This document shows, piece by piece, positions 35,558 through 43,211 of a DNA stretch of 64,000 nt (positions within the stretch are counted from its first letter, which is position 1; each line of letters starts with the position of its first letter). The notes below the pieces were generated by a model. The model made no database searches. It had not been told where the DNA came from and saw nothing but the letters and a program-made list of their open reading frames with translations. The DNA is from an uncultured Oscillospiraceae bacterium (GTDB lineage: Bacteria > Bacillota > Clostridia > Oscillospirales > Acutalibacteraceae): contig CABUFC010000004.1 of NCBI GenBank assembly GCA_902490735.1, forward strand, positions 1 to 64,000, read 5' to 3'. Position numbers and translations under genes: made by a program.

Positions 35558-35586
35558 TTGACAAATTCATAAAATAAAAGTAAAAT
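35558..35586 (+). promoter_or_regulatory. Sigma-A promoter of galE
   Basis: TTGACA (35558-35563) and TAAAAT (35581-35586) are 17 bases apart, 31 bases upstream of the galE start. Confidence 0.8.
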
Positions 35587-35617
35587 TATATATTAGAAAT
35601 ATACCGAGGTGGGAAAT

Positions 35618-36628
35618 ATGTCAATATTAGTAACAGGCGGTATGGGTTATATCGGCTCGCATACAGTAGTACAGTTATTGGAAAACGGCGAAAATGTAGT
35701 TATTGTAGATAATCTTTGCAACTCAAAACCCGAGGTTTTATCAAGAATTAAAGCAATAACAAACAAAGAACCGGTTTTTTACAATGCAGACGTACGCGAT
35801 AAAGATGCGCTTTTAAATATTTTTAAAAATGAAAATATTGAATGCGTAATTCATTTTGCAGGACTTAAGGCTGTAGGTGAATCTGTTGAAAAACCTCTTG
35901 AATATTACGACAACAACCTTATTTCTACTTTAAATCTTTGCGAGATTATGAGAGAATACGGCGTTAAAAAGCTCGTTTTTTCTTCCTCTGCAACGGTTTA
36001 CGGCCTTGCTACCGAAATGCCTCTTAAAGAGGATATGCCCCTTGGCGCCATTAATCCATATGGAAAAACCAAATATTTTATCGAAGAAATTTTACGCGAC
36101 TTATCGCATGACCCCGAATGGAGCATAGCGCTATTAAGATATTTTAATCCCATAGGAGCGCACGAAAGCGGGCTTATAGGCGAAGATCCAAACGGAATAC
36201 CAAATAATCTTATGCCTTATATTTCTCAGGTTGCAGTAGGAAGGCTTAAAGAGCTTTCTGTTTTCGGCGATGATTATGATACTCCCGATGGTACCGGTGT
36301 TAGAGATTACATCCACGTTGTAGATCTTGCAGCCGGCCACTTAAAAGCCGTCGAATATGTCAAAGACCATAAAGGCTGTGAAGCATTTAATCTTGGTACC
36401 GGAAAAGGCACCAGTGTTTTAGAGCTTAAAAATGCATTTGAAAAAGCAAGCGGCACCACAATACCTTATAAAATTGCTCCAAGGCGCGCAGGCGATCTAG
36501 GCACAGTTTATGCCAGCGCCGAAAAAGCAAAAAAGGTTTTAGGATGGCAGGCCAAATTCGACATTGAAAGAATGTGCGAGGACACCTGGCGTTGGCAAAA
36601 GAATAATCCAAAGGGTTACGATAAATAA
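35618..36628 (+). CDS. galE: UDP-glucose 4-epimerase
   Basis: ATG 35618 follows GAGGTGGG. The 336-residue protein has the NAD-binding VTGGMGYIGSHT, the catalytic serine region FSSSATVYG, YxxxK in YGKTKYF, and the RYFNPIGAHESGLIGEDP block. It interconverts UDP-glucose and UDP-galactose. The parA start follows its stop by one base, an unusual operon partner. Confidence 0.94.
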   Translation: MSILVTGGMGYIGSHTVVQLLENGENVVIVDNLCNSKPEVLSRIKAITNKEPVFYNADVRDKDALLNIFKNENIECVIHFAGLKAVGESVEKPLEYYDNNLISTLNLCEIMREYGVKKLVFSSSATVYGLATEMPLKEDMPLGAINPYGKTKYFIEEILRDLSHDPEWSIALLRYFNPIGAHESGLIGEDPNGIPNNLMPYISQVAVGRLKELSVFGDDYDTPDGTGVRDYIHVVDLAAGHLKAVEYVKDHKGCEAFNLGTGKGTSVLELKNAFEKASGTTIPYKIAPRRAGDLGTVYASAEKAKKVLGWQAKFDIERMCEDTWRWQKNNPKGYDK

Positions 36629-36629
36629 T

Positions 36630-37403
36630 ATGGGGAAGATAATTGCTGTTGTAAATCAAAAAGGCGGAGTAGGCAAAACCACAACTGCTGTAAACCTTGC
36701 GGCAGGTGTTGGCATATACGGCAAAAAGGTACTTTTAATAGATCTTGATCCGCAGGGCAATACCACTTCGGGATTTGGCGTAAGCAAAACCCTGGAGCAT
36801 TCAAGCTACACCCTTTTAACAACCGGCAATTGCGAAGAATCTATAATATCTACAAAATTTAAAAACGTGGATATTGTCCCCACAAACATGGATCTGGCCG
36901 GTGCCGAGGTTGAGCTTATTTCTTTAGATTTTAGGGAAAGCGTATTAAAAAACGCATTGGCGGCGGTAAAGAACAAATATGATTTTATTTTTATTGACTG
37001 TCCGCCGTCGCTTAGCCTTATAACCATTAACGCGCTTTCTGCGGCAGACACTTTTTTAGTGCCTATTCAGTGCGAATATTACGCGCTTGAAGGTTTAAGC
37101 CAGCTAATGCAAACAGTGCGGGAGATAAAAAGGCGGTACAACCCGTTTTTAGATATTGAGGGCGTGCTTCTTACAATGTACGACTCCCGGCTTAATTTAA
37201 CGCGGCAGGTAGCGCAGGAAATTAAAAAATTCTTCGGCAAAAAGCTTTATTCTACGGTAATTCCAAGAACGGTGCGTCTATCAGAGGCTCCGAGTTTTGG
37301 AATGCCCATACAATATTACGACAAGCACAACAAGGGTGCAACAAGCTACAACGACCTTGCAAAAGAGTTTATAAAAAACAATAAAACCTATAAGGGGGAA
37401 TAG
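36630..37403 (+). CDS. parA: Chromosome partitioning ATPase ParA/Soj
   Basis: The 257-residue protein starts at ATG 36630. It has the deviant Walker A KGGVGKTT, Walker A' in IDLDPQGNT, Walker B IFIDCPPSL and the VLLTMYDSRLNL segment. It binds DNA nonspecifically as an ATP dimer and drives origin segregation with ParB. The next gene begins three bases after its stop. Confidence 0.94.
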   Translation: MGKIIAVVNQKGGVGKTTTAVNLAAGVGIYGKKVLLIDLDPQGNTTSGFGVSKTLEHSSYTLLTTGNCEESIISTKFKNVDIVPTNMDLAGAEVELISLDFRESVLKNALAAVKNKYDFIFIDCPPSLSLITINALSAADTFLVPIQCEYYALEGLSQLMQTVREIKRRYNPFLDIEGVLLTMYDSRLNLTRQVAQEIKKFFGKKLYSTVIPRTVRLSEAPSFGMPIQYYDKHNKGATSYNDLAKEFIKNNKTYKGE

Positions 37404-37406
37404 TCG

Positions 37407-38231
37407 GTGGCAAAAATCGGCGGTCTCGGCCGCGGACTTGATTCTTTATTTTCAGACAATGCCGATAACGGCAATGTCGCGGAAATTCGCATTTCGGAAA
37501 TTGAACCAAACCGCAATCAACCGCGTAAAAATTTTTCGGACGATGCGCTTAATGAGCTTTCCGAAAGCATTAAAGAGCACGGACTTATAAGTCCTATACT
37601 TGTGCGCCCCTTAGGAAACGGCTACCAAATTATTGCCGGTGAACGCCGCTGGCGTGCGTCAAGACTTGCCGGGCTTTCTACTATTAAGGCAATAGTAAAA
37701 GATATGTCCGACGAAGAGGTTATGGAAGTAGCGCTTATTGAAAATTTACAGCGCGAAAACCTAAATCCCATAGAAGAAGCCGAAGGCTACGGCGAGCTTA
37801 TTAAAAAGTTAGGGTTAACCCAAGAGCAGGTCGCGGAAAAATTGCACAAATCGCGAAGCTATATTACAAATTCTTTAAGGCTATTATCTCTTGATACCAT
37901 GTCTGTAAATGCTTTAAAAGAAGGAAAAATTTCTGTTGGACACGCCAAAGCACTGCTGTCGATCGATGATATTTCCCTTCGCACAATAGCATTAAAAGAA
38001 GCAATAAACGGAGCAAGCGTTAGAGAGATTGAAAAATTAAAACCGAAACAGATTAAAATAAAAAGTACCGACAGATACTACGATGAAGTGGCTTTAGCCT
38101 TAAAAGACCGGCTTCGCAGGAACGTAAAAATAACACCCAAGCAAAAAGGGCGCGGCACAATACAAATTGAATTTTACAACAAAGATGAGCTAACCGAAAT
38201 TACAAAACGGCTTACAGAAAAAGAATGGTGA
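37407..38231 (+). CDS. parB: Chromosome partitioning protein ParB/Spo0J
   Basis: The 274-residue protein starts with GTG and the typical GGLGRGLDSLF. The CTP-binding GERRWRASR is intact, unlike in the noc-like paralogue. The helix-turn-helix LTQEQVAEKLHKSRSYITNSLRLL and the C-terminal dimer domain follow. No consensus parS site was spotted in this window. Confidence 0.94.
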   Translation: MAKIGGLGRGLDSLFSDNADNGNVAEIRISEIEPNRNQPRKNFSDDALNELSESIKEHGLISPILVRPLGNGYQIIAGERRWRASRLAGLSTIKAIVKDMSDEEVMEVALIENLQRENLNPIEEAEGYGELIKKLGLTQEQVAEKLHKSRSYITNSLRLLSLDTMSVNALKEGKISVGHAKALLSIDDISLRTIALKEAINGASVREIEKLKPKQIKIKSTDRYYDEVALALKDRLRRNVKITPKQKGRGTIQIEFYNKDELTEITKRLTEKEW

Positions 38232-38247
38232 AAGAAGAGTTTTTTTA

Positions 38248-39534
38248 ATGCTGGATATCAAATTTTTAAAAGAAAACCCGGAAATTGTTAAACAAAATAT
38301 TAAAAACAAATTTCAAGACGAAAAGCTTCCGCTTGTGGATAAGGTTATAGAACTTGATAACCGTATTCGCGCCGTAAAGCAAGAGGGCGACACACTTCGC
38401 GGCCTTAGAAATAAAATCTCCAAAGAAATCGGAGGGTTATATGCTAAAGGCTTAAAAGACGAAGCCGAAGCATTGAAGCAAAAGGTGCAGGAGAATGCCG
38501 ACCGATTAGTGGAGCTTGAAAAAGAGCAGGCAGCGCTTGAAATTGAAATTAAAGATATTATGGTAATATTGCCTAATATTATCGATCCCTCTGTACCTAT
38601 CGGCAAGGACGACAGTGAAAACGTCGAGGTTGAGCGTTTTGGCGAGCCGGTTGTTCCCGATTTCCCAATACCATATCACACTGAAATAATGGAACGGTTT
38701 AACGGCATTGATCTCGACGCTGCCCGTCGTGTTGCCGGCAACGGTTTTTATTATCTTATGGGCGATATCGCAAGGCTTCACTCCGCGGTTATTTCCTATG
38801 CCCGCGATTTTATGATTAATCGCGGTTTTACCTACTGCGTTCCGCCGTTTATGATTAGAAGCGACGTTGTAACCGGCGTTATGTCCTTTGCAGAAATGGA
38901 ATCCATGATGTATAAAATCGAAGGCGAAGATTTGTATCTTATCGGCACAAGCGAGCACTCGATGATCGGCAAATTTATAGATACCATTTTACCGAGCGAC
39001 AGTCTACCTCTTACCCTTACAAGCTATTCACCCTGCTTTAGAAAAGAAAAGGGCGCTCACGGTCTTGAGGAGCGTGGCGTTTACAGAATTCACCAGTTTG
39101 AAAAACAGGAAATGATCGTTGTCTGCGAGCCGGATGACAGCAAAAAGTGGTTTGATAAGCTTTGGCAAAACACGGTTGACCTTTTCCGCTCGCTTGATAT
39201 CCCGGTACGCACACTTGAGTGCTGTTCGGGTGACCTTGCGGACTTAAAGGTAAAATCCGTTGACGTAGAAGCCTGGTCACCAAGGCAACAAAAATACTTT
39301 GAAGTAGGCTCCTGCAGCAACTTAGGAGACGCTCAGGCAAGGCGGTTAAAAATACGAATTGCCGATGAAAACGGAAAGCACTTAGCGCACACGCTTAATA
39401 ATACCGTTGTAGCGCCGCCGCGCATGCTAATTGCCTTTTTGGAAAACAATCTTCAAGCTGATGGCAGCGTAAAAATACCAGAGGCATTAAGGCCGTATAT
39501 GGGCGGCGTGGAAATTCTTGTTCCTAAAAAATAA
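38248..39534 (+). CDS. serS: Seryl-tRNA synthetase
   Basis: The 428-residue class II synthetase has the N-terminal coiled-coil arm (residues 25-105), motif 2 in SPCFRKEKGAHGLEERGVYRIHQFEKQE and motif 3 ending in NNTVVAPPRMLIAFLEN. It charges tRNA-Ser. No T-box leader is seen in the 16 bases after parB. A good terminator follows. Confidence 0.95.
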   Translation: MLDIKFLKENPEIVKQNIKNKFQDEKLPLVDKVIELDNRIRAVKQEGDTLRGLRNKISKEIGGLYAKGLKDEAEALKQKVQENADRLVELEKEQAALEIEIKDIMVILPNIIDPSVPIGKDDSENVEVERFGEPVVPDFPIPYHTEIMERFNGIDLDAARRVAGNGFYYLMGDIARLHSAVISYARDFMINRGFTYCVPPFMIRSDVVTGVMSFAEMESMMYKIEGEDLYLIGTSEHSMIGKFIDTILPSDSLPLTLTSYSPCFRKEKGAHGLEERGVYRIHQFEKQEMIVVCEPDDSKKWFDKLWQNTVDLFRSLDIPVRTLECCSGDLADLKVKSVDVEAWSPRQQKYFEVGSCSNLGDAQARRLKIRIADENGKHLAHTLNNTVVAPPRMLIAFLENNLQADGSVKIPEALRPYMGGVEILVPKK

Positions 39535-39538
39535 AACT

Positions 39539-39566
39539 GGCGGGAAATTTTTCCCGCCAAAATTTA
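39539..39566 (+). terminator. Intrinsic terminator of serS
   Basis: GGCGGGAAA pairs with TTTCCCGCC and is followed by an A/T-rich stretch with a short T run; moderate strength. Confidence 0.65.
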
Positions 39567-39574
39567 AAAAAAGC

Positions 39575-39603
39575 TTGACTTTTTGCGGTTATTTATTTAT
39601 AAT
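39575..39603 (+). promoter_or_regulatory. Promoter of the tRNA-Met/tRNA-Glu genes
   Basis: TTGACT (39575-39580) and TATAAT (39598-39603) are 17 bases apart, 15 bases upstream of the tRNA. Confidence 0.85.
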
Positions 39604-39617
39604 AATCTAGTCGCTAT

Positions 39618-39694
39618 GGCTGTATAGCTCAGTTGGCTAGAGCATGCGGTTCATACCCGCAGTGTCATTGGTTCGAATCCAATTACAGCCACCA
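39618..39694 (+). tRNA. tRNA-Met (CAT), elongator type
   Basis: GGCTGTA pairs with TACAGCC, the anticodon loop reads TTCATAC, the T arm has GGTTCGAATCC and CCA is encoded. The first base pair is G-C, as in elongator and not initiator tRNA; a lysidine-modified isoleucine tRNA with the same anticodon cannot be excluded. Confidence 0.9.
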
Positions 39695-39710
39695 TTTTAA
39701 ATATTAACAC

Positions 39711-39785
39711 GGCCCGGTGGTCAAGCGGTTAAGACACCGCCCTTTCACGGCGGTAACACGAGTTCGATTCTCGTCCGGGTCACCA
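39711..39785 (+). tRNA. tRNA-Glu (TTC)
   Basis: The anticodon loop reads CTTTCAC, the T arm contains GTTCGATTC, and the 3' end GTCACCA is encoded. The last 21 bases of the gene are duplicated 163 bases downstream. Confidence 0.95.
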
Positions 39786-39792
39786 AAAATAA
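39765..39792 (+). repeat. Direct repeat at the tRNA-Glu 3' end (att-like copy 1)
   Basis: These 28 bases, running from the T loop through CCA and AAAATAA, recur exactly at 39928-39955. A tRNA 3' end repeated in this way is the usual mark of tyrosine-recombinase integration. Confidence 0.75.
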
Positions 39793-39822
39793 TAACCACC
39801 CTTTGGGTGGCTATTTTTTTTT
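39789..39822 (+). terminator. Intrinsic terminator after tRNA-Glu
   Basis: AACCACCC pairs with GGGTGGCTATT-type sequence around TTT and a run of nine T follows. Confidence 0.8.
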
Positions 39823-39927
39823 GGCTTGAACGACAGAATCGAAAAGACCGGTTTTCTCATAGAGAAAATTTTAACCGTCCGGGGGACGGTTGAAAAGGTC
39901 GCGTGCGTGCCGGAGCCAAGCGACGGG

Positions 39928-39955
39928 CGATTCTCGTCCGGGTCACCAAAAATAA
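39928..39955 (+). repeat. Direct repeat of the tRNA-Glu 3' end (att-like copy 2)
   Basis: It is an exact 28-base copy of 39765-39792 without the rest of a tRNA. The 135 bases between the copies hold a small hairpin (AACCGTCC/GGACGGTT at about 39871-39889) and no gene. Confidence 0.75.
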
Positions 39956-39985
39956 CCACCTAATAGGTGGTTATTGCTGTTTTTA
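39951..39985 (+). terminator. Second terminator-like hairpin
   Basis: AATAACCACC pairs with GGTGGTTATT over a short loop and GCTGTTTTT follows. It parallels the terminator after the true tRNA-Glu, suggesting the flanking sequence was duplicated together with the tRNA end. Confidence 0.6.
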
Positions 39986-39990
39986 CCTAA

Positions 39991-40044
39991 TTAAAAATTG
40001 CCGGTTTTTGGCTGATAAGTTTCAGCCTAACTCCGGCAATTTTA
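39991..40044 (-). terminator. Terminator of the XRE regulator gene
   Basis: AAAATTGCCGG pairs with CCGGCAATTTT, with an inner GGCTGA/TCAGCC stem, and a T run on the minus strand. Confidence 0.75.
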
Positions 40045-40054
40045 ATGTTAGATT

Positions 40055-40330
40055 TTATTTTTGGTTTTTAATTATTCTGTCCGGAAAGACAGATGCATTG
40101 ATTAAATCGGCAGCATCAACATCCAGTACGTCTGCAATACTGAAAAGGACATCAATTGAAAAGCTTTTCGCCATGCCCGGCGCCTCTATGGAACTAATAA
40201 GCGAACGGCTGATCCCGGCTTTCTCGGCTAATTTTTCTTGGGACAATCCACGCATTTTACGAAGTGCCCCTATGGCAATTCCAAGTTGAATCAATCTGTC
40301 TCTATTATTAAAATCAACATTCTTACTCAT
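40055..40330 (-). CDS. XRE-family helix-turn-helix regulator
   Basis: The 91-residue protein is essentially one HTH domain: LGIAIGALRKMRGLSQEKLAEKAGISRSLISSIE, then a FSIDVLFSIADVLDV segment. Such single-domain regulators control small accessory operons. It is divergent from the SLOG-like gene with about 150 bases between them, so it may repress that gene. Confidence 0.85.
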   Translation of the reverse strand: MSKNVDFNNRDRLIQLGIAIGALRKMRGLSQEKLAEKAGISRSLISSIEAPGMAKSFSIDVLFSIADVLDVDAADLINASVFPDRIIKNQK

Positions 40331-40481
40331 AAAAATCAGCCCACCTTTCTTTTATTATTATACTTTTTGCCAATTCAATACGCTGTATTTATATAAAAGC
40401 ACTTGATTTTATTTGTAAGCAATTATATAATAATATATAGAATTTGCTATATTTTTGAGCAAAGTGAAAGGAAGATAGCGC

Positions 40482-40973
40482 TTGCGTGGTCTACTGGATA
40501 TTTATACTATTAGTTTTTTCGGACATCGTTATTTAGATAGTGCAATAACAATCGAAACAAGGCTTGAAAATCTTGTTATAAAACTGCTCTATGAACACGA
40601 GTATGTAGATTTTCTCATCGGCAGAAACGGAGAGTTTGACCAACTTGTTTCAAGCACTATAAAAAGAGTAAAAAAAGAGTACCGCGATGATAATTGCGCA
40701 CAAATTCTGGTGCTGCCGTATAATACCGCCGAATATCAAAACAATGAAACAAGCTTTGTGGAATACTATGATGAAATCGAGATCTGTCCGGAATCAAGCT
40801 TGGTTCATTTTAAAAACGCAATACAAGTGCGAAATAGGAAAATGATTGAACAATCAGATTTGTGCATTTTTTATGTCGAATACAATTACGGTGGCGCATA
40901 TCAAAGCATGAAATATGCTGTAAAGCAAAACAAAAGAATTATTAATATTGCAAATTCGGATTTGTTCGAATAG
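40482..40973 (+). CDS. SLOG/YpsA-like nucleotide-sensor protein
   Basis: The 163-residue protein starts at TTG 40482 with AAGGAAG seven bases upstream. It opens with YTISFFGHR and contains DFLIGRNGEFDQLV and a later RNRKMIEQSDLCIFYVEYNYGGAYQSMKYAVKQNKRIIN, the pattern of SLOG-superfamily (DUF1273/YspA-like) Rossmannoid proteins that bind nucleotide ligands. Some SLOG proteins sense signals in defence systems. No effector domain is fused here. It is close to an att-like scar. Confidence 0.7.
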   Translation: MRGLLDIYTISFFGHRYLDSAITIETRLENLVIKLLYEHEYVDFLIGRNGEFDQLVSSTIKRVKKEYRDDNCAQILVLPYNTAEYQNNETSFVEYYDEIEICPESSLVHFKNAIQVRNRKMIEQSDLCIFYVEYNYGGAYQSMKYAVKQNKRIINIANSDLFE

Positions 40974-40991
40974 GTTAGCATTAATTAAAGC

Positions 40992-41030
40992 ACACACCAC
41001 CTCCGGAATTTTTCAGGTGGGTGTTTTTTA
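40992..41030 (+). terminator. Terminator after the SLOG-like gene
   Basis: ACAC-CACCT pairs with AGGTGGGTGT with a bulge, followed by TTTTTT. Confidence 0.7.
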
Positions 41031-41174
41031 TAGACTTTTATTTGTATTTATGCTAAAATTTCTTTGAGGTGATAATATGAAGATTATCAACGGCATGTGT
41101 TTTAAGACCATGCGCTTACTCCTCTTTACATAGACAACTTAAAAAGCGACGATTATTATCGGCCGTAAAATAAT

Positions 41175-41208
41175 AAAATATCCATTCACAATTGTGAATG
41201 GATATTTT
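41175..41208. terminator. Perfect 34-base palindromic terminator
   Basis: A fully self-complementary stem centred on CAATTG ends the small minus-strand gene. A and T runs flank it on both sides, so it can act in both directions. Confidence 0.8.
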
Positions 41209-41354
41209 TAAAGGTCGTCGCTGTCCTGCACGGGCTCTTCATCTTCGTTAAGCGGTACCCCCGTATAGCTTCCTTGCGGATCGGTTTTTTCCGATTTTAA
41301 ATTTACTACTTTTAATGCCTTTTCGGTGGGCTTCATGTCTTTATTTGTATCCAT
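41208..41354 (-). CDS. Small conserved protein, 48 aa, TDPQGSYTGVP type
   Basis: AGAAAGGAATATAAA precedes the ATG, giving a good ribosome binding site. The hydrophilic, acidic product ends with TDPQGSYTGVPLNEDEEPVQ and then DSDDL. I recall D.xGSYTGVP....PVQDxDDL as a C-terminal motif of short clostridial proteins of unknown function. It sits just downstream of spoIIQ on the same strand. Confidence 0.7.
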   Translation of the reverse strand: MDTNKDMKPTEKALKVVNLKSEKTDPQGSYTGVPLNEDEEPVQDSDDL

Positions 41355-41456
41355 TTTATATTCCTTTCTAAAATACCGGCCAACTGCACCATTTGCTATT
41401 GGCCGGTTGCCCCTAAACGAACGAGGGCGCGTAATAAAATATATTAATTTTTTGAA

Positions 41457-42155
41457 TTAATTAGAACTTCCAAGATTAATAAGGCTTAACGGCGCTATAT
41501 TTTTCCCGTTTTCTTTAAATTCTAAGTGAAGGTGCGCCGAATCTGCCGATTCACTCGGCACTGTACCCACTGCTCCGATAGTGGTGCCGGCTTTTACGAT
41601 ATCGCCTTTTTTAACCGCGGTTTTTTCGTTTAATCCTGCATATATTCCGACAATATTGTTTCCGTGATCGATTTCTACTACCGTGCCAAGCAGATTGTCT
41701 TTTTTTATATCGATAATTTTGCCGTCTCCGGACGCCTTAACCGCAGTTCCTATATCGGCGGCGATATCAAGTCCTAAATGTATGCGCATATCGTTATAGG
41801 TTTTACTGTACAAAAGCTCGCTTTCGCTGTATCCTTTAATGATTTCTCCGGTTACTGGCAGTGTAAAAAATGCAGCCTCTACCTTTTTAGCTTCACTTGA
41901 TACCTCCTCTTTGGAAGCGGTTTCATGCTTTTCTTCAGCCGGAATATCGCTTGCTTCTGCAGCAGCCTGCTTCTCGGATGAAAGGTTTTCTTCGGTGGCA
42001 GTAGAACTTATATTTGTTTGAGGAATATCCTCAACATCCGGAATGCCGGCAATGGCAATCCATGCCGCAACACCTACTGCCAACAAACAAATTCCCATTA
42101 CAACATAAAAGCCTTTGCCGTTTAAAAATTTTATCAGCTTATTTTCTTTATCCAT
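41457..42155 (-). CDS. spoIIQ: SpoIIQ-like M23 peptidase-fold protein
   Basis: The 232-residue protein has a short cytoplasmic N-terminus, one membrane helix (residues 16-36), a Glu/Ala/Ser-rich linker and an M23 domain. Zinc ligands are present as HLGLD and HLHLE, so unlike B. subtilis SpoIIQ it may keep endopeptidase activity. SpoIIQ forms the forespore side of the channel with SpoIIIAH during engulfment. A sigma-F-like promoter lies upstream, which supports the assignment. Confidence 0.8.
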   Translation of the reverse strand: MDKENKLIKFLNGKGFYVVMGICLLAVGVAAWIAIAGIPDVEDIPQTNISSTATEENLSSEKQAAAEASDIPAEEKHETASKEEVSSEAKKVEAAFFTLPVTGEIIKGYSESELLYSKTYNDMRIHLGLDIAADIGTAVKASGDGKIIDIKKDNLLGTVVEIDHGNNIVGIYAGLNEKTAVKKGDIVKAGTTIGAVGTVPSESADSAHLHLEFKENGKNIAPLSLINLGSSN

Positions 42156-42185
42156 ATTTTTACCTCTTTAAAATGATTTCAGCTT

Positions 42186-42215
42186 TATTTTTGCCTAAAA
42201 CCAACAACTATATTC
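42186..42215 (-). promoter_or_regulatory. Sigma-F-like promoter of spoIIQ
   Basis: On the minus strand GAATA (-35, 42211-42215) and GGCAAAAATA (-10, 42186-42195) are 15 bases apart, fitting the forespore consensus of GYATA and GGNNANANTR. It lies 31 bases from the start codon. Confidence 0.65.
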
Positions 42216-42285
42216 AAAATATTTATTGTTTGTTCATATTTTTGGCATAATATTTGCATTTTTATATTTTAAAGTATATACGTAT

Positions 42286-42388
42286 TTAAAGATGCCGCAA
42301 TCTTTAAGTACATTTCTACCCTCCTCAAGTCAGCGGATTATATCCGCAAAAAAATAAGACGACCGAGTACGGCGTCTTATTTTTTAAA
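42286..42388 (+). ncRNA. Candidate small RNA with C-rich unpaired segment
   Basis: Three hairpins follow each other: TTAAAGAT/ATCTTTAA (42286-42307), GCGGA/TCCGC (42333-42347) and a strong terminator AAAAATAAGACG/CGTCTTATTTTT (42348-42388). The unpaired segment between the first two contains TACCCTCCTC, complementary to a Shine-Dalgarno sequence. There is no reading frame. The promoter is unclear. Confidence 0.45.
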
Positions 42389-42403
42389 ATTATAAAAATA
42401 GTG

Positions 42404-42432
42404 TTGCAAAATTAAAAATAATGGTATATAAT
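42404..42432 (+). promoter_or_regulatory. Promoter of tRNA-fMet
   Basis: TTGCAA (42404-42409) and TATAAT (42427-42432) are 17 bases apart, 19 bases upstream of the tRNA. Confidence 0.85.
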
Positions 42433-42451
42433 AAATATGTAAACTAAATAT

Positions 42452-42528
<77 letters not shown>

Positions 42529-42532
42529 TTTA

Positions 42533-42577
42533 GAGTGGTCATAACGGATTCGAGTTATGACCACTCGTATTTTTTTG
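42533..42577 (+). terminator. Terminator after tRNA-fMet
   Basis: GAGTGGTCATAAC pairs perfectly with GTTATGACCACTC and GTATTTTTTT follows. Confidence 0.9.
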
Positions 42578-42635
42578 CATTACGATTCATTGTTTTTGAG
42601 AGAGCCGTATGATATAATAAAAATCAGTAAGGCAG

Positions 42636-43172
42636 GTGAGCGATTTGCATATAGCGGATAACGACTTCTTTGAAGCGTATAAGCGTTTGGACAAGCTTTG
42701 TTCTGAAATGTACTCTTGCCAAAACGGCGTCAGCGAATACATCACACAAATGGAACGCCTTACATATAGAGGACAATACCGCGTTTCCTCTTGGAACAAC
42801 GACTATAAGATGCTCAAACATGTTCGCTGGGTCAGAAATCAGATTGCTCACGATTCCGGCACATTCCAAATCAGCGAACCTGACGATCTGGATTTTGTTC
42901 AAGATTTTCGCAGTCGTATTTTTTCCGGCGACGATCCTATGACACTTTTAAGAAAAGCGATTGAGTCAGAGGACAGTCTTCGGAGACAGCAGAAGAAACA
43001 GGCATCGGAAGCCAAAATCCAAAGACCTCAAGTGCAGCAATATACTTATCAAGCTCCACCCGAACTACCAAAATATACGCCTGAGAAGAAAAAATCTCGG
43101 GCATGGATCGGCGTTCTTGTCGGAGTCGGAATAGTTGCGCTCATCCTTTTGATTTTATTCTTTAATCATTGA
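42636..43172 (+). CDS. HEPN-like protein with C-terminal membrane anchor
   Basis: The start is GTG 42636 behind AAGGCAG. The 178-residue protein has a helical domain of about 100 residues in which HVRWVRNQIAHD contains R67-x4-H72 with asparagine after the arginine, the Rx4-6H signature of HEPN RNases. A charged, proline-rich linker and one membrane helix (about residues 155-176) end it. I recall similar proteins at the end of integrative elements beside serine recombinases. It is convergent with the recombinase gene. RNase activity is inferred only from the motif. Confidence 0.65.
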   Translation: MSDLHIADNDFFEAYKRLDKLCSEMYSCQNGVSEYITQMERLTYRGQYRVSSWNNDYKMLKHVRWVRNQIAHDSGTFQISEPDDLDFVQDFRSRIFSGDDPMTLLRKAIESEDSLRRQQKKQASEAKIQRPQVQQYTYQAPPELPKYTPEKKKSRAWIGVLVGVGIVALILLILFFNH

Positions 43173-43211
43173 CTCCTATGTATCGGAGCAGGCTCGCCTG
43201 CTCCTTTTTGT

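Noticed and set aside
38232..38247. T-box leader before serS
   Set aside because: Only 16 bases separate parB and serS, so no leader can fit.
16248..39534. parS sites near parAB
   Set aside because: I looked for the 16-base consensus centred on CACGTG with flanking GTTTC/GAAAC and found none; a computed search with mismatches would be decisive.
41078..41134. 18-codon frame after GAGGTGAT (MKIINGMCF...)
   Set aside because: The ribosome binding site is fair, but the frame is very short and nothing marks the peptide as conserved.
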